In this document: in pieces, positions 1 to 6,399 of the stretch
Layout of the letters: every line of letters begins with the position of its first letter
How positions within the stretch are numbered: the stretch's first letter is position 1
NCBI GenBank assembly: GCA_013214445.1
Contig: JABSPG010000242.1
Span: forward strand, 1-6,399
DNA: 6,399 nt
Direction of reading: 5' to 3'
Source: Ekhidna sp.
Lineage (GTDB): Bacteria > Bacteroidota > Bacteroidia > Cytophagales > Cyclobacteriaceae
The notes under the pieces: model-generated
Told to the model about the DNA's origin: nothing
The model's input: the letters and a program-made list of their open reading frames with translations, nothing else
The model's database searches: none
Position numbers and translations under genes: made by a program

Positions 1-1468
1 TCAACACTACATAGCCTTGGGAAGCGAGGTATTGGTTCATGGCATAGGCATGATGGTAATACCCTCGATGATGGAACCCTGCCAACATCTGCCTGCGAGA
101 ACCCCCATGCATGTAGACGATTGCTGGATGTGCCGCGCTCTTTTTTATGTTTTTAGGTTTGAAAAGCTGTGCATGGATTTTCATCCCATCGGCTGATTCA
201 TAGATGATCTCCTCCGGCACAAGAAGTTTCTCGGAAGGATAATCCTGCGTACCCTTAACGAGTTCAAGTTTTCCACCTGCCGATTGATACACGGAAGCAG
301 GGGTAACACCATCTGAACCATGGCAATAAATGTTTCCGTCACTGATCACAGGAGACCATTCGATCCCCTTGCCTGAAGTGACCGATGACAACTTCAGGTT
401 TTGATCGATTTTCCAAATATGTTGCCGGTTGATGTCTCCTTGATTGGAAGAAAAAACAATCGATGTTTTATCAGGAGCGATGCTCACAAATTGTACTTCC
501 AGTTCGCCAGGAGTTAGCAGGGTGGTCTTCCCATTCGAAGGATTCAGTGCGTAAAGATGGGTCCAACCCATTTTCTCCCAAGGAAACACAAGATGATCGT
601 TAGTCATCCACATCAAAGGATCAGTAGCTGAGATCATGCGATACGCACTGCCCTGACCTTCGTCTGCAGTCCACACCGTTTTGACCTGATCTGTTTTTAA
701 ATCATAAGTCACAATGGAGAAAGGCAATGCCTCGCGCCTTGCAGCAAACATCTTGGGTGTCTCGTGCGGAAAACGGAAGAAAGCAAGTTGGCTGCCGTCA
801 GAAGACCAAACCACATGCTGGTCCAGATCTACCGTCGGTTGGATAATCTGGAGCGAGCTATCCGCAAAATGATACAAACAAGCGTATGAATGATCTCCAC
901 GATTGGAAATAAATGCAAGCTTAGAACCATCCGGGGATAATCGGAGGTTTGCAACGCCTCCTCTCATCTCAAACAGCCGAACAGCCGCTTCACCTGAGGG
1001 TTTGTAGTAAACATCTCCACTCCGCAGAAACAGTATCCCCCTGCCAAAGGGTACCGGGCTATTTCCAGCATCCAATCGCTGTAGGTCACCGCCCTCAAGA
1101 CTAACTTGATAGATGGCTTGTTCTGCTCCCTTCGGATCTGTGGTGGGATTGGGAAACTCTCCTGCCCTGTTGGAGGCTCCACCATAGACATAGTATAGCG
1201 TGCTATCAGTAAAGGCTATCCCCGAGATATCCTGACCATTGTCTTGGGTGTAATTGGTGAGTTTTCTTGGAAATTGATCCTGCTTACCTTGATAGTACAA
1301 GTTGCGGACTCCTTTGGTATTTTCCACAAAAGCAATTGCCGGGGCATTGGGGTCAGGAGAGGTCACCAAACCCGAATGGAAACTGTAGCTCATCATATCT
1401 TCCAAGCTTTGAGCACATAGTTGGAAGCTTGTGGTGAGCGTAAGCAGAAGTAATAAATTCTTGTACAT
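1..1468 (-). CDS. Secreted S9-family serine peptidase (prolyl oligopeptidase/DPP-like), C-terminus cut by window edge
   Basis: This is the first 489 codons of a protease that probably cleaves oligopeptides in the periplasm or outside the cell. I read the frame open from the ATG at 1468 to the window edge. Residues 1-20 are a signal peptide (MYKNLLLLLTLTT, then LCAQ) with likely cleavage at or next to Ala-Gln; the Cys at 18 is not in a proper lipobox. Residues about 30-420 carry beta-propeller-type repeats, for example LSPDGSKLAFISNRG and WSSDGSQLAFF, as in DPP-IV N-terminal and PD40 domains. The alpha/beta-hydrolase domain begins near residue 425 and shows VYMHGGSRRQML, the oxyanion-side HGG motif, at about 452-463. 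The Ser, Asp and His of the triad would lie beyond the window; family members are usually near 650-750 residues. HGGS replaces the common HGGP. The S9 assignment is firm; the subfamily (S9B or S9C) cannot be decided here. Confidence 0.9.
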   Translation of the reverse strand, partial: MYKNLLLLLTLTTSFQLCAQSLEDMMSYSFHSGLVTSPDPNAPAIAFVENTKGVRNLYYQGKQDQFPRKLTNYTQDNGQDISGIAFTDSTLYYVYGGASNRAGEFPNPTTDPKGAEQAIYQVSLEGGDLQRLDAGNSPVPFGRGILFLRSGDVYYKPSGEAAVRLFEMRGGVANLRLSPDGSKLAFISNRGDHSYACLYHFADSSLQIIQPTVDLDQHVVWSSDGSQLAFFRFPHETPKMFAARREALPFSIVTYDLKTDQVKTVWTADEGQGSAYRMISATDPLMWMTNDHLVFPWEKMGWTHLYALNPSNGKTTLLTPGELEVQFVSIAPDKTSIVFSSNQGDINRQHIWKIDQNLKLSSVTSGKGIEWSPVISDGNIYCHGSDGVTPASVYQSAGGKLELVKGTQDYPSEKLLVPEEIIYESADGMKIHAQLFKPKNIKKSAAHPAIVYMHGGSRRQMLAGFHHRGYYHHAYAMNQYLASQGYVVL

Positions 1469-1651
1469 ATCAAATCATCAATTTAAGATCTGAAGATACG
1501 ATCAAATTGGATGGATAGCTATGCCTAAATCAAGGACTTTTACGAAAAGCTCATTAGAGATTCTGGCTTTGTCACATTGGGGAAGAAATTGTGAACTCTA
1601 ACTTAACCGGTAGCTTTCGTCAAATTCATGTGAAGAAGGTCCAAAAAAACG
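1469..1651. other. Intergenic gap, no gene seen
   Basis: These 183 bases separate the end of the four-gene block from the S9 peptidase gene on the same strand. I see no credible ORF, RNA gene or repeat. No clear stem-loop plus T-tract follows the TAG of the TonB_C gene; the transcript strand has a run of seven T a few bases after the stop (1643-1649) but no good hairpin in front of it. The part nearest the peptidase start holds a possible promoter. Read-through from the block into the peptidase gene therefore cannot be excluded. Confidence 0.6.
1503..1534 (-). promoter_or_regulatory. Possible Bacteroidota-type promoter for the S9 peptidase
   Basis: On the minus strand, CTTG (1534-1531) is followed after 20 bases by CCAATTTG (1510-1503). 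This partly matches the known Bacteroidota sigma-A-type pattern of TTTG, about 19 bases, then TAnnTTTG: the TTTG half of the -7 element is exact but its TA is not. The ATG lies 35 bases downstream, which would give a leader of roughly 25-30 bases. The match is modest and could be chance in AT-rich DNA. Confidence 0.3.
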
Positions 1652-2398
1652 CTAGTCACACTCCACCATGAAATTCTGCAGGAAACCATAGCGCTTTGCT
1701 TTGTCTCCAGCTCTGGCGGGTTCCCATTTTGGCATGTCCCGAAAAGACTGCATGAGGCGCTCATCGCAAATGGTGCCTTTTCCCTGCACTATCTCAACGT
1801 CCCTAACCGCCCCATTTTTCTCTACAAAAAACTGAATGATAAATCGGGCATTCGGACATTTCTTACATTTCAATTCTATGTTTTCGAGATAGTCAAAGTA
1901 GGCTTCCGCTCCACCAGAAAATACCGGTTTTTGATCCACAATGATCTTCGCAGAGGCAGGGGTTGGCTCAGCGAAAGCGTGCAGATCTTCAGGCATCCGA
2001 AAGGTGATCTTTTGCACCATTTGCTGCCTAACTAGTTTCCCTTCATGTAAGGCGGGTTTCCAGTTCGGCATCTGATTCAAAGCCCTAACCGCCTCCTCAT
2101 CGCATCCAGCTCCTATGCCTCTTATCGCCACTACATCACTAATTGATCCGTCCTTCTCTATGATGAACTGTACGTATACAGAACCCTCTTTGCCCATTTG
2201 AAAAGCCTCTTCCGGATAGGTGAGGTTTTCTCCCAAGAAAGTATAAAATCCCTGAACGCCACCCTGAAATTGAGCAGACCGTTGCACAACCGTGTAGACA
2301 TCTTCATCGGAAGTAGGGTCTACATCGGACTGAGAAAAAACGTGGGTAGCAAAAAGAACAAACAGGGGGAGGAGGTAAAGCTTATTTGGTGTCATCAT
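1652..2398 (-). CDS. Periplasmic protein with two tandem TonB C-terminal-like modules
   Basis: A 248-residue secreted protein with no known enzymatic function. Residues 1-23 form a signal peptide (MMTPNKLYLLPLFVLFA, ending FSQ). Two related modules follow. Module 1 has a lead-in with FQGG and a TYPEEA segment (44-65), then a TonB_C domain at about 68-134 containing VYVQFIIEKDGSISDV, GCDEEAVRAL and MPNWKPA. Module 2 repeats this: VFSGG at 159-163, then about 183-246 with FIIQFFVEKNGAVRDV, ICDERL and MPKWEPA. Cys99 and Cys211 are equivalent; module 2 has a CKKC pair (178-181) where module 1 has the YPEEA segment. There is no N-terminal membrane anchor or Pro-rich linker as in true TonB, so it is not expected to energise receptors in the usual way; it may bind envelope proteins. 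I chose the start at 2398, not an upstream in-frame ATG at 2428, because the signal peptide begins there and it lies 8 bases after the preceding stop; ATG 2395 is equally possible. Confidence 0.85.
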   Translation of the reverse strand: MMTPNKLYLLPLFVLFATHVFSQSDVDPTSDEDVYTVVQRSAQFQGGVQGFYTFLGENLTYPEEAFQMGKEGSVYVQFIIEKDGSISDVVAIRGIGAGCDEEAVRALNQMPNWKPALHEGKLVRQQMVQKITFRMPEDLHAFAEPTPASAKIIVDQKPVFSGGAEAYFDYLENIELKCKKCPNARFIIQFFVEKNGAVRDVEIVQGKGTICDERLMQSFRDMPKWEPARAGDKAKRYGFLQNFMVECD

Positions 2399-2406
2399 GT
2401 AATTTC

Positions 2407-2940
2407 TCAAGAACCGATTAGATGCCAACTTCCCTTATCCCAACGCAATAAATTTACACATTTCACCTCAAATTGATGTTGAAATGAGCGCTCAGAAAAC
2501 TCCTTCTTTGCTTCATAGAACATCGGTTTCTTCAGATCCCTGAAACCAATGGTCACATGAGGGTGAAAAGGCCGACCCTTATAATTTCCATCATCCAGTT
2601 TCAAATCTCTCCTGCACCATTTTACAATTTTCGCTTGCAGCGTCACTAAGTGTTCGTTAGGCGAAACATCGACAAAAACCACTCGAGGCTCAAAAAAATC
2701 AAAATCCCTGAGATCCACCATAAATGGCACCAGCTCTTCATTGGTTAGCCCAACCAACTTGGCCAGCTCCTCAAATCGTTTGTCTTTCCATTTAAAGGGC
2801 ATATGCAGCGTAATGTGAGGTGGGGATTTCAGCGCATGCTTGCTATTGTACCGCAGAGCTACTTCTTCTTTTAGTTTTGTGATCTCCTCCGCAATATCTG
2901 AAGGCGGCACAATTGCTATGAAGTACAATGACTCACTCAT
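2407..2940 (-). CDS. 2H phosphoesterase, 2'-5' RNA ligase-like (LigT/ThpR superfamily)
   Basis: A 177-residue cytoplasmic protein of the 2H phosphoesterase superfamily, whose members act on 2'-5' or cyclic phosphodiester bonds in RNA or nucleotides. Both signature HxT motifs are present: PPHITLHMPF with His42 and Thr44, and FHPHVTIGF with His128 and Thr130. The opening SLYFIAIVPP is also typical of the family, and the length is close to the usual 170-190 residues. I chose the ATG at 2940 over one at 2979 because family homology starts there; it overlaps the stop of the upstream hydrolase by 8 bases (ATGAGTGA), which fits translational coupling. The TonB_C gene starts 8 bases after its stop. 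Many bacterial members have unknown physiological substrates, so the name ligase should be read as a family label; RNA cyclic phosphodiesterase activity is at least as likely. The genomic context does not indicate a substrate. Confidence 0.88.
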   Translation of the reverse strand: MSESLYFIAIVPPSDIAEEITKLKEEVALRYNSKHALKSPPHITLHMPFKWKDKRFEELAKLVGLTNEELVPFMVDLRDFDFFEPRVVFVDVSPNEHLVTLQAKIVKWCRRDLKLDDGNYKGRPFHPHVTIGFRDLKKPMFYEAKKEFSERSFQHQFEVKCVNLLRWDKGSWHLIGS

Positions 2941-3730
2941 CCGCCAGCACTTCGTCCATATAGACCCAATAGCTATCAAAATTGGCTAAGTCATTGTGGT
3001 GTCCTCCCTCGATTGTGAACATCTTGCTCCCTTCAAGACTATCATAAAGTCTCAATCCGGATTGGTAAGGAACCACCTCATCGTCTGTGCCATGAAAAAT
3101 ATAAACAGGAGCTGTAGCACCTTGCAGATACTCAAAAGACCTAAACTGATAACTCAACAACTGACCAATGGGATATATGGGTACTACCCTTTTTGCCACA
3201 TTTCTCAGGCTATGAAAGGGTGTCTCAAGAATGATCCTCTTTGGCTGATTGTTTCCACCAACATAGGAAGCAAACGTAGATCCAAGCGACCGACCAAATA
3301 GGGTGATTTCATCTTCTTCTCGTATCGTTTTTGCATAATCATATACCTTCTCTGCATCTTTCAACAGGACCCTGTCTGATCTTTTCCCTGTACTTTTTCC
3401 ATACCCACGATAGTCGGGGATCAACACTTCATATCCTCTTTTCACATACGGCAAAACAATATGGCCCCACCGAGCCAAATTACCTGCATTTCCATGAAAG
3501 TAGACAATCAGGCCCTTTGGCGATTCGAGCTGAAAATGGATTGCATTAATCACTGATCCATCTTGCATCGTCAAATTCAACTCTTCAAAATCAGCATCAA
3601 AAGCATACGAATAGTCAGGGTCCAGCTCCTCAGGTAGGAAAATCAGACGATCCTGCAGAAAGAACAGAACAAGCCCACCTACGAAGTACAGGACGACAAG
3701 AACCAAAAGAAGCATTTTCAAACCACTCAC
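2933..3730 (-). CDS. Membrane-anchored alpha/beta hydrolase (ABHD12/13/17-like), copy 2
   Basis: A 265-residue serine hydrolase with an N-terminal hydrophobic helix at about 5-25, probably anchoring the enzyme to the inner membrane. The fold signals appear in order: YFHGNAGN (77-84, oxyanion region), PDYRGYGKSTG (105-115), GRSLGS with nucleophile Ser148, HGTDDEVVP with probable Asp217, and GGHHND with probable His245. The triad looks complete. Relatives hydrolyse esters, thioesters or lysophospholipids, but sequence alone does not give the substrate. The start is GTG at 3730, overlapping the previous gene's TGA by 4 bases (GTGA), with AAAGG (3741-3737) six bases upstream; the alternative ATG at 3715 would trim only five residues and keep the helix. 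It is strongly similar along its whole length to the gene just upstream, so the two are tandem paralogues. It is the more canonical of the pair. Confidence 0.88.
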   Translation of the reverse strand: MSGLKMLLLVLVVLYFVGGLVLFFLQDRLIFLPEELDPDYSYAFDADFEELNLTMQDGSVINAIHFQLESPKGLIVYFHGNAGNLARWGHIVLPYVKRGYEVLIPDYRGYGKSTGKRSDRVLLKDAEKVYDYAKTIREEDEITLFGRSLGSTFASYVGGNNQPKRIILETPFHSLRNVAKRVVPIYPIGQLLSYQFRSFEYLQGATAPVYIFHGTDDEVVPYQSGLRLYDSLEGSKMFTIEGGHHNDLANFDSYWVYMDEVLADE

Positions 3731-4590
3731 CGCTTGCCTTTCTTGTTTCTGGTAAAGTTCAAACTTGTTCTGTTCGGATCAATGGGTTTTAGCTCGGCAG
3801 AGTTTAGTGCTTCCTCCAACATCCGGTGATACTCCTCGAAAGTATGCAGGTTGTTGTGACCTCCTCCTATGACAGAATAAAGCCTTGTCATCTCAGGTTT
3901 GATGTTGGCAAGGGCCAGGCTCGACTTAAATGGGATCAGTCGATCTCTGGTACCATGAATGATCTTGATGGGGCACTTTACATATTTGATCCATTTGTAA
4001 GTAGTCAATGGGAATCGCAAAATCAACGAGGCTGGCATAAATGGAATGTATCGCTTAGCAACCTTTTTCATACTGTAATAGGGCGATTCCAACACCAGCA
4101 TTCTTGGGTTGTTATTACTCGCAAGCTTTGCCGCAAAGCCTGAACCCATCGATCGACCATAAATGATAATGTGATCCTCATTCACTCTTGACTTCAAGAT
4201 ATCATAAATGCGCTGAAGATCACTTTTGATCTCCTTCTCTGAGCGCTTACCGGTACTCTTACCAAATCCACGATAGTCCATCATGGCCACATCAAATCCC
4301 ATCCGATTAAAATCTACCGCAAACTTGCCCCAACCTTTGATGGAACGTGAATTCCCTTTTAAATACAGCACTATTCCTTTGGGCTTGGGGACACTAAAAT
4401 GCACGCCATTGATTCGGACATCATCTCCTATATACAAGTTATGTTCTTGTACATTCTGCTCTTCATACTTGAATTGAAAATCGGCAGGAAGTTTCTCCGG
4501 TTTAAACAAAAACTTCTCTTGCAAGAAATAAGCCGCTACATTAACAATAACATAGATTGATACAATTACTAATATGATTGTTGTAATCAA
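3727..4590 (-). CDS. Membrane-anchored alpha/beta hydrolase paralogue with altered HGN motif, copy 1
   Basis: A 287-residue protein, first gene of the block, with a hydrophobic helix at about 3-23. It keeps MDYRGFGKSTGKRSE (104-118), GRSMGS with Ser147, HGTRDRLIP with probable Asp216, and GGGHNN with probable His245, so a serine-hydrolase triad is apparently present. The oxyanion-side motif, HGNAGN in the neighbouring copy, is here KGNSRS (78-83): Lys78 replaces His (codon AAA). The C-terminus extends about 20 residues past the fold as a basic tail ending NKKGKR. The start is inferred to be TTG at 4590: the frame closes at a TAA 9 bases upstream, the first ATG is codon 97, well inside the fold, and AAGG (4601-4598) sits 7 bases before TTG. 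The product is probably an esterase, thioesterase or lipase of unknown substrate, or an enzyme with reduced or changed activity. Confidence 0.85.
   Translation of the reverse strand: MITTIILVIVSIYVIVNVAAYFLQEKFLFKPEKLPADFQFKYEEQNVQEHNLYIGDDVRINGVHFSVPKPKGIVLYLKGNSRSIKGWGKFAVDFNRMGFDVAMMDYRGFGKSTGKRSEKEIKSDLQRIYDILKSRVNEDHIIIYGRSMGSGFAAKLASNNNPRMLVLESPYYSMKKVAKRYIPFMPASLILRFPLTTYKWIKYVKCPIKIIHGTRDRLIPFKSSLALANIKPEMTRLYSVIGGGHNNLHTFEEYHRMLEEALNSAELKPIDPNRTSLNFTRNKKGKR
3737..3741 (-). promoter_or_regulatory. Ribosome binding site for the GTG start of hydrolase copy 2
   Basis: AAAGG on the minus strand lies six bases before the GTG at 3730, inside the last codons of the upstream hydrolase gene. 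It supports GTG as the start over the ATG five codons in. Shine-Dalgarno signals are weak predictors in this phylum, so this is supporting evidence only. Confidence 0.45.
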
Positions 4591-4640
4591 TGACTTACCT
4601 TAAGAGCTTTGTTGAAGAAAACCAGTCTAAATATACTATA
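4591..4640. promoter_or_regulatory. Divergent intergenic region between the hydrolase block and the metzincin gene
   Basis: Only 50 bases separate the TTG start on the minus strand from the ATG on the plus strand, so promoters for the two directions must overlap each other or reach into the opposing coding sequence. On the minus strand TATATTTA (4635-4628) is a near match to the Bacteroidota -7 pattern TAnnTTTG, but I find no good TTTG at the expected distance behind it. On the plus strand the stretch before the ATG (AATATACTATA) is AT-rich with no Shine-Dalgarno sequence, which is common in this phylum. A promoter here is likely by position; the exact elements are uncertain. Confidence 0.35.
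4598..4601 (-). promoter_or_regulatory. Ribosome binding site for the TTG start of hydrolase copy 1
   Basis: AAGG on the minus strand lies seven bases before the TTG at 4590. Together with the in-frame TAA just upstream and the lack of any near ATG, it identifies TTG as the likely start codon. Confidence 0.5.
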
Positions 4641-6399
4641 ATGAAAACCTATTTTTTCCTAACTGCGATAGCATTAGCTTTCCTATTCTCTGCCTGCCAG
4701 TCGTCTAACACAGCGGATCAGAGAACCACACAAGCACCCGGAGACAACATTGAGGGATTTACAACCGGAATGGAAAAATCAGAAGGTTACTTTGATTTCT
4801 ACTACGATGAAGAAGTAGGCAGAGTCTTTTTGGAGGTGGACAAAGTGGACCAGGAGTTCCTTTATGTTCATTCACTTGCAGCAGGCATTGGGTCAAATGA
4901 CATAGGATTGGATAGAGGCCAATTGGGTGGTGAACGAGTGGTGAAGTTTGAGAAGCATGGCAACAAGCTACTGCTCATTCAACCTAATTATGATTACAGA
5001 GCTGTTAGTGATAATCAAGATGAAGTTCGGTCAGTTGCTGAAGCATTTGCAAGCTCCATTTTGGCGGGATTCGAGATCACTACGAAAAATAGTGACGGAT
5101 TCCTGATCGACATCACCGACTTTCTTCTGAGGGATTCGCATGGAGTCAGTAGCAGGCTCAGAGGATCAAACCAGGGAAACTTCTCTGTGGATAAATCCAG
5201 GTCAGCTATCTATAAGGACGGTACATTCAATTTCCCAAAGAATACGGAATTCGAATCTTTGCTAACTTTTAAAGGTGAGGCAAAAGGCAGATGGCTAAGG
5301 TCTGTGACTCCAACCCCCAATGCAGTCACCGTTCGCACACACCACAGTTTCATTGAGCTCCCTGATAACGACTATACCCCTCGTGAATTTGATCCAAGAA
5401 GCGGCTTTTTCAATATCTCCTATCAGGACTATGCCACACCTATCGAGGAGCCTTTAGTCAAGCGGTTTATCGTGCGTCACAGACTAAAGAAGAAAGATCC
5501 CACGGCAGCAGTAAGTGAGGCAGTAGAGCCCATTATCTACTATGTAGATAGAGGTGCACCCGAACCCATAAGGTCTGCCTTGATCGAGGGTGCCAGCTGG
5601 TGGAATCAAGCTTTTGAAGCCGCGGGATTCAAAGATGCGTTTCAAGTAAAAGTGATGCCTGAAGGTGCTCATCCACTCGATGTTCGCTACAATGTGATCC
5701 AGTGGGTACACCGATCTACCCGAGGGTGGAGCTATGGCAGTGGTGTAACAGATCCACGGACAGGCGAAATGATGAAAGGTCATGTGAGCCTTGGCTCACT
5801 TCGAGTAAGACAAGATTTCTTAATTGCAACTGGACTTCTTCAACCTTACAAGAATGGGGATGAAAAACCAACAGCCATGACCGCACTGGCACTTGCAAGG
5901 TTGAGACAACTATCTGCACATGAGGTTGGTCACACGCTTGGGCTGGCACACAATTTTGCATCAAGCGTAAATCAACGTGCATCTGTGATGGACTATCCAC
6001 ACCCTTACGTGAAAATGGATGAAGCAGGAAAGATCGACCTGAGCGAAGCATATGATGACAAAATTGGAGCTTGGGATAAAGTAAGTATCGCATACGGCTA
6101 CAGTGATTTTGCCGAAGGAGAAAACAAAGAAAAGCTGAGCTCCATTTTGGATCAAGCTTTTGGCAAAGGGATGCGATACATCACAGACCAAGATGCCCGG
6201 CCTGCCAGCGGCCTGCATCCTGAGGCTCACCTTTGGGACAATGGAACAAATGCTGCCACAGAATTGAATCGCATGATGAACATCCGTAGAACGATCCTTA
6301 GCAGATTCTCAGAACAAGCGATCAGAGAGAATACACCCATGAGCTCCATTGAGGAAGCGCTAGTACCGATGTATCTGTTCCATCGATATCAGGTAGATG
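4641..6399 (+). CDS. Zinc-dependent metzincin lipoprotein (DUF5118/DUF5117/DUF4953 type), C-terminus cut by window edge
   Basis: The first 586 codons of an envelope metalloprotease. Residues 1-18 form a lipoprotein signal (MKTYFFLTAIALAFLFSA) with lipid-bearing Cys19; Phe at -3 of the lipobox is tolerated in this phylum. The residues after Cys19 (QSSNTADQ) lack a clear acidic export signal, so surface exposure is uncertain. The N-terminal half (about 35-280) resembles the DUF5118 and DUF5117 segments: IEGFTTGMEKSEGYFDFYYD, then GLDRGQLGGERVVKFE and DYTPREFDPRSGFFNISYQD. The catalytic part contains HEVGHTLGLAHN with zinc ligands His427, His431 and His437 and catalytic Glu428, followed by SVMDY with the Met-turn Met450. 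Both features define metzincins. Relatives are usually about 800-850 residues, so roughly a third is missing. The ATG at 4641 is chosen because the signal peptide starts there. Its substrate is unknown; a role in processing or feeding on external protein is a guess. It is divergent from the hydrolase block and has its own transcription. Confidence 0.92.
   Translation, partial: MKTYFFLTAIALAFLFSACQSSNTADQRTTQAPGDNIEGFTTGMEKSEGYFDFYYDEEVGRVFLEVDKVDQEFLYVHSLAAGIGSNDIGLDRGQLGGERVVKFEKHGNKLLLIQPNYDYRAVSDNQDEVRSVAEAFASSILAGFEITTKNSDGFLIDITDFLLRDSHGVSSRLRGSNQGNFSVDKSRSAIYKDGTFNFPKNTEFESLLTFKGEAKGRWLRSVTPTPNAVTVRTHHSFIELPDNDYTPREFDPRSGFFNISYQDYATPIEEPLVKRFIVRHRLKKKDPTAAVSEAVEPIIYYVDRGAPEPIRSALIEGASWWNQAFEAAGFKDAFQVKVMPEGAHPLDVRYNVIQWVHRSTRGWSYGSGVTDPRTGEMMKGHVSLGSLRVRQDFLIATGLLQPYKNGDEKPTAMTALALARLRQLSAHEVGHTLGLAHNFASSVNQRASVMDYPHPYVKMDEAGKIDLSEAYDDKIGAWDKVSIAYGYSDFAEGENKEKLSSILDQAFGKGMRYITDQDARPASGLHPEAHLWDNGTNAATELNRMMNIRRTILSRFSEQAIRENTPMSSIEEALVPMYLFHRYQVD

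Noticed and set aside
964..1191. Minus-strand 75-codon ORF inside the S9 peptidase gene
   Set aside because: It is in another frame of the S9 gene, whose frame is open and carries recognisable motifs across the same bases; the ORF product has no family features.
1600..1650. Possible Rho-independent terminator after the TonB_C gene
   Set aside because: There is a T-run on the transcript strand just after the stop, but I cannot find a stable stem of adequate length before it; the ACCGGT palindrome further on is too short and has no T-tract.
2198..2476. Plus-strand ORF antisense to the TonB_C and 2H genes
   Set aside because: It crosses the junction of two well-supported genes on the other strand and its product shows no domain or signal peptide.
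2407..2979. Longer start (ATG 2979) for the 2H phosphoesterase
   Set aside because: The extra 13 residues show no family similarity and would deepen the overlap with the hydrolase; the ATG at 2940 begins at the family's usual N-terminus.
2996..4477. Several plus-strand ORFs of 64-105 codons opposite the hydrolases
   Set aside because: They are shadows of conserved coding sequence; products are low-complexity or unlike any family.
1652..4590. Reading the block as a nucleotide-based defence system because of the 2H enzyme
   Set aside because: No nucleotide cyclase, CRISPR, toxin-antitoxin, nuclease or mobile-element gene is visible, and 2H proteins are widespread outside defence; there is no positive evidence.
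5484..6230. Minus-strand ORFs of 89-125 codons opposite the metzincin gene
   Set aside because: The plus strand has an unbroken lipoprotein frame with HExxHxxGxxH and Met-turn motifs; the antisense products are Cys/His-rich mirror translations without family signals.

Overview
The window looks like chromosomal DNA from a marine-type Bacteroidota, probably of the Cytophagales/Flammeovirgaceae kind. The reasons are secreted proteins whose signal peptides end in Ala-Gln or Ser-Gln, a duplicated TonB C-terminal-domain protein, a DUF5117/DUF4953-type metzincin lipoprotein typical of this phylum, and mostly weak or absent Shine-Dalgarno sequences. The phylum is inferred from protein families, and no rRNA or marker gene is present. 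I found no tRNA, rRNA, CRISPR array, insertion sequence or integration site.

Layout: (1) 1-1468, minus strand: the N-terminal 489 codons of a secreted S9-family (prolyl oligopeptidase/DPP-like) peptidase, cut by the window edge before its catalytic serine. (2) 1469-1651: a non-coding gap with a possible Bacteroidota-type promoter for the peptidase. (3) 4590 down to 1652, minus strand: a tight four-gene block in transcription order: alpha/beta hydrolase 1 (TTG start), alpha/beta hydrolase 2 (GTG start, 4-nt overlap), a 2H phosphoesterase/2'-5' RNA ligase-like protein (8-nt overlap), and a periplasmic protein with two TonB_C modules (8-nt gap). (4) 4591-4640: a 50-bp divergent intergenic region. 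(5) 4641-6399, plus strand: the N-terminal 586 codons of a zinc-dependent metzincin lipoprotein, cut by the right edge.

The overlaps suggest the four-gene block is one translationally coupled operon. The two hydrolases are clear tandem paralogues with an N-terminal membrane helix. The upstream copy has Lys in place of the usual His of the HGN motif, so the pair may have diverged in function. How an RNA-type 2H enzyme, two membrane-anchored hydrolases and a TonB_C protein cooperate is not evident from sequence. The flanking genes are both secreted proteases and are transcribed independently. I see no convincing new defence or mobile system here. The most notable signals are the diverged hydrolase pair, the non-ATG coupled starts and the two-module TonB_C protein.
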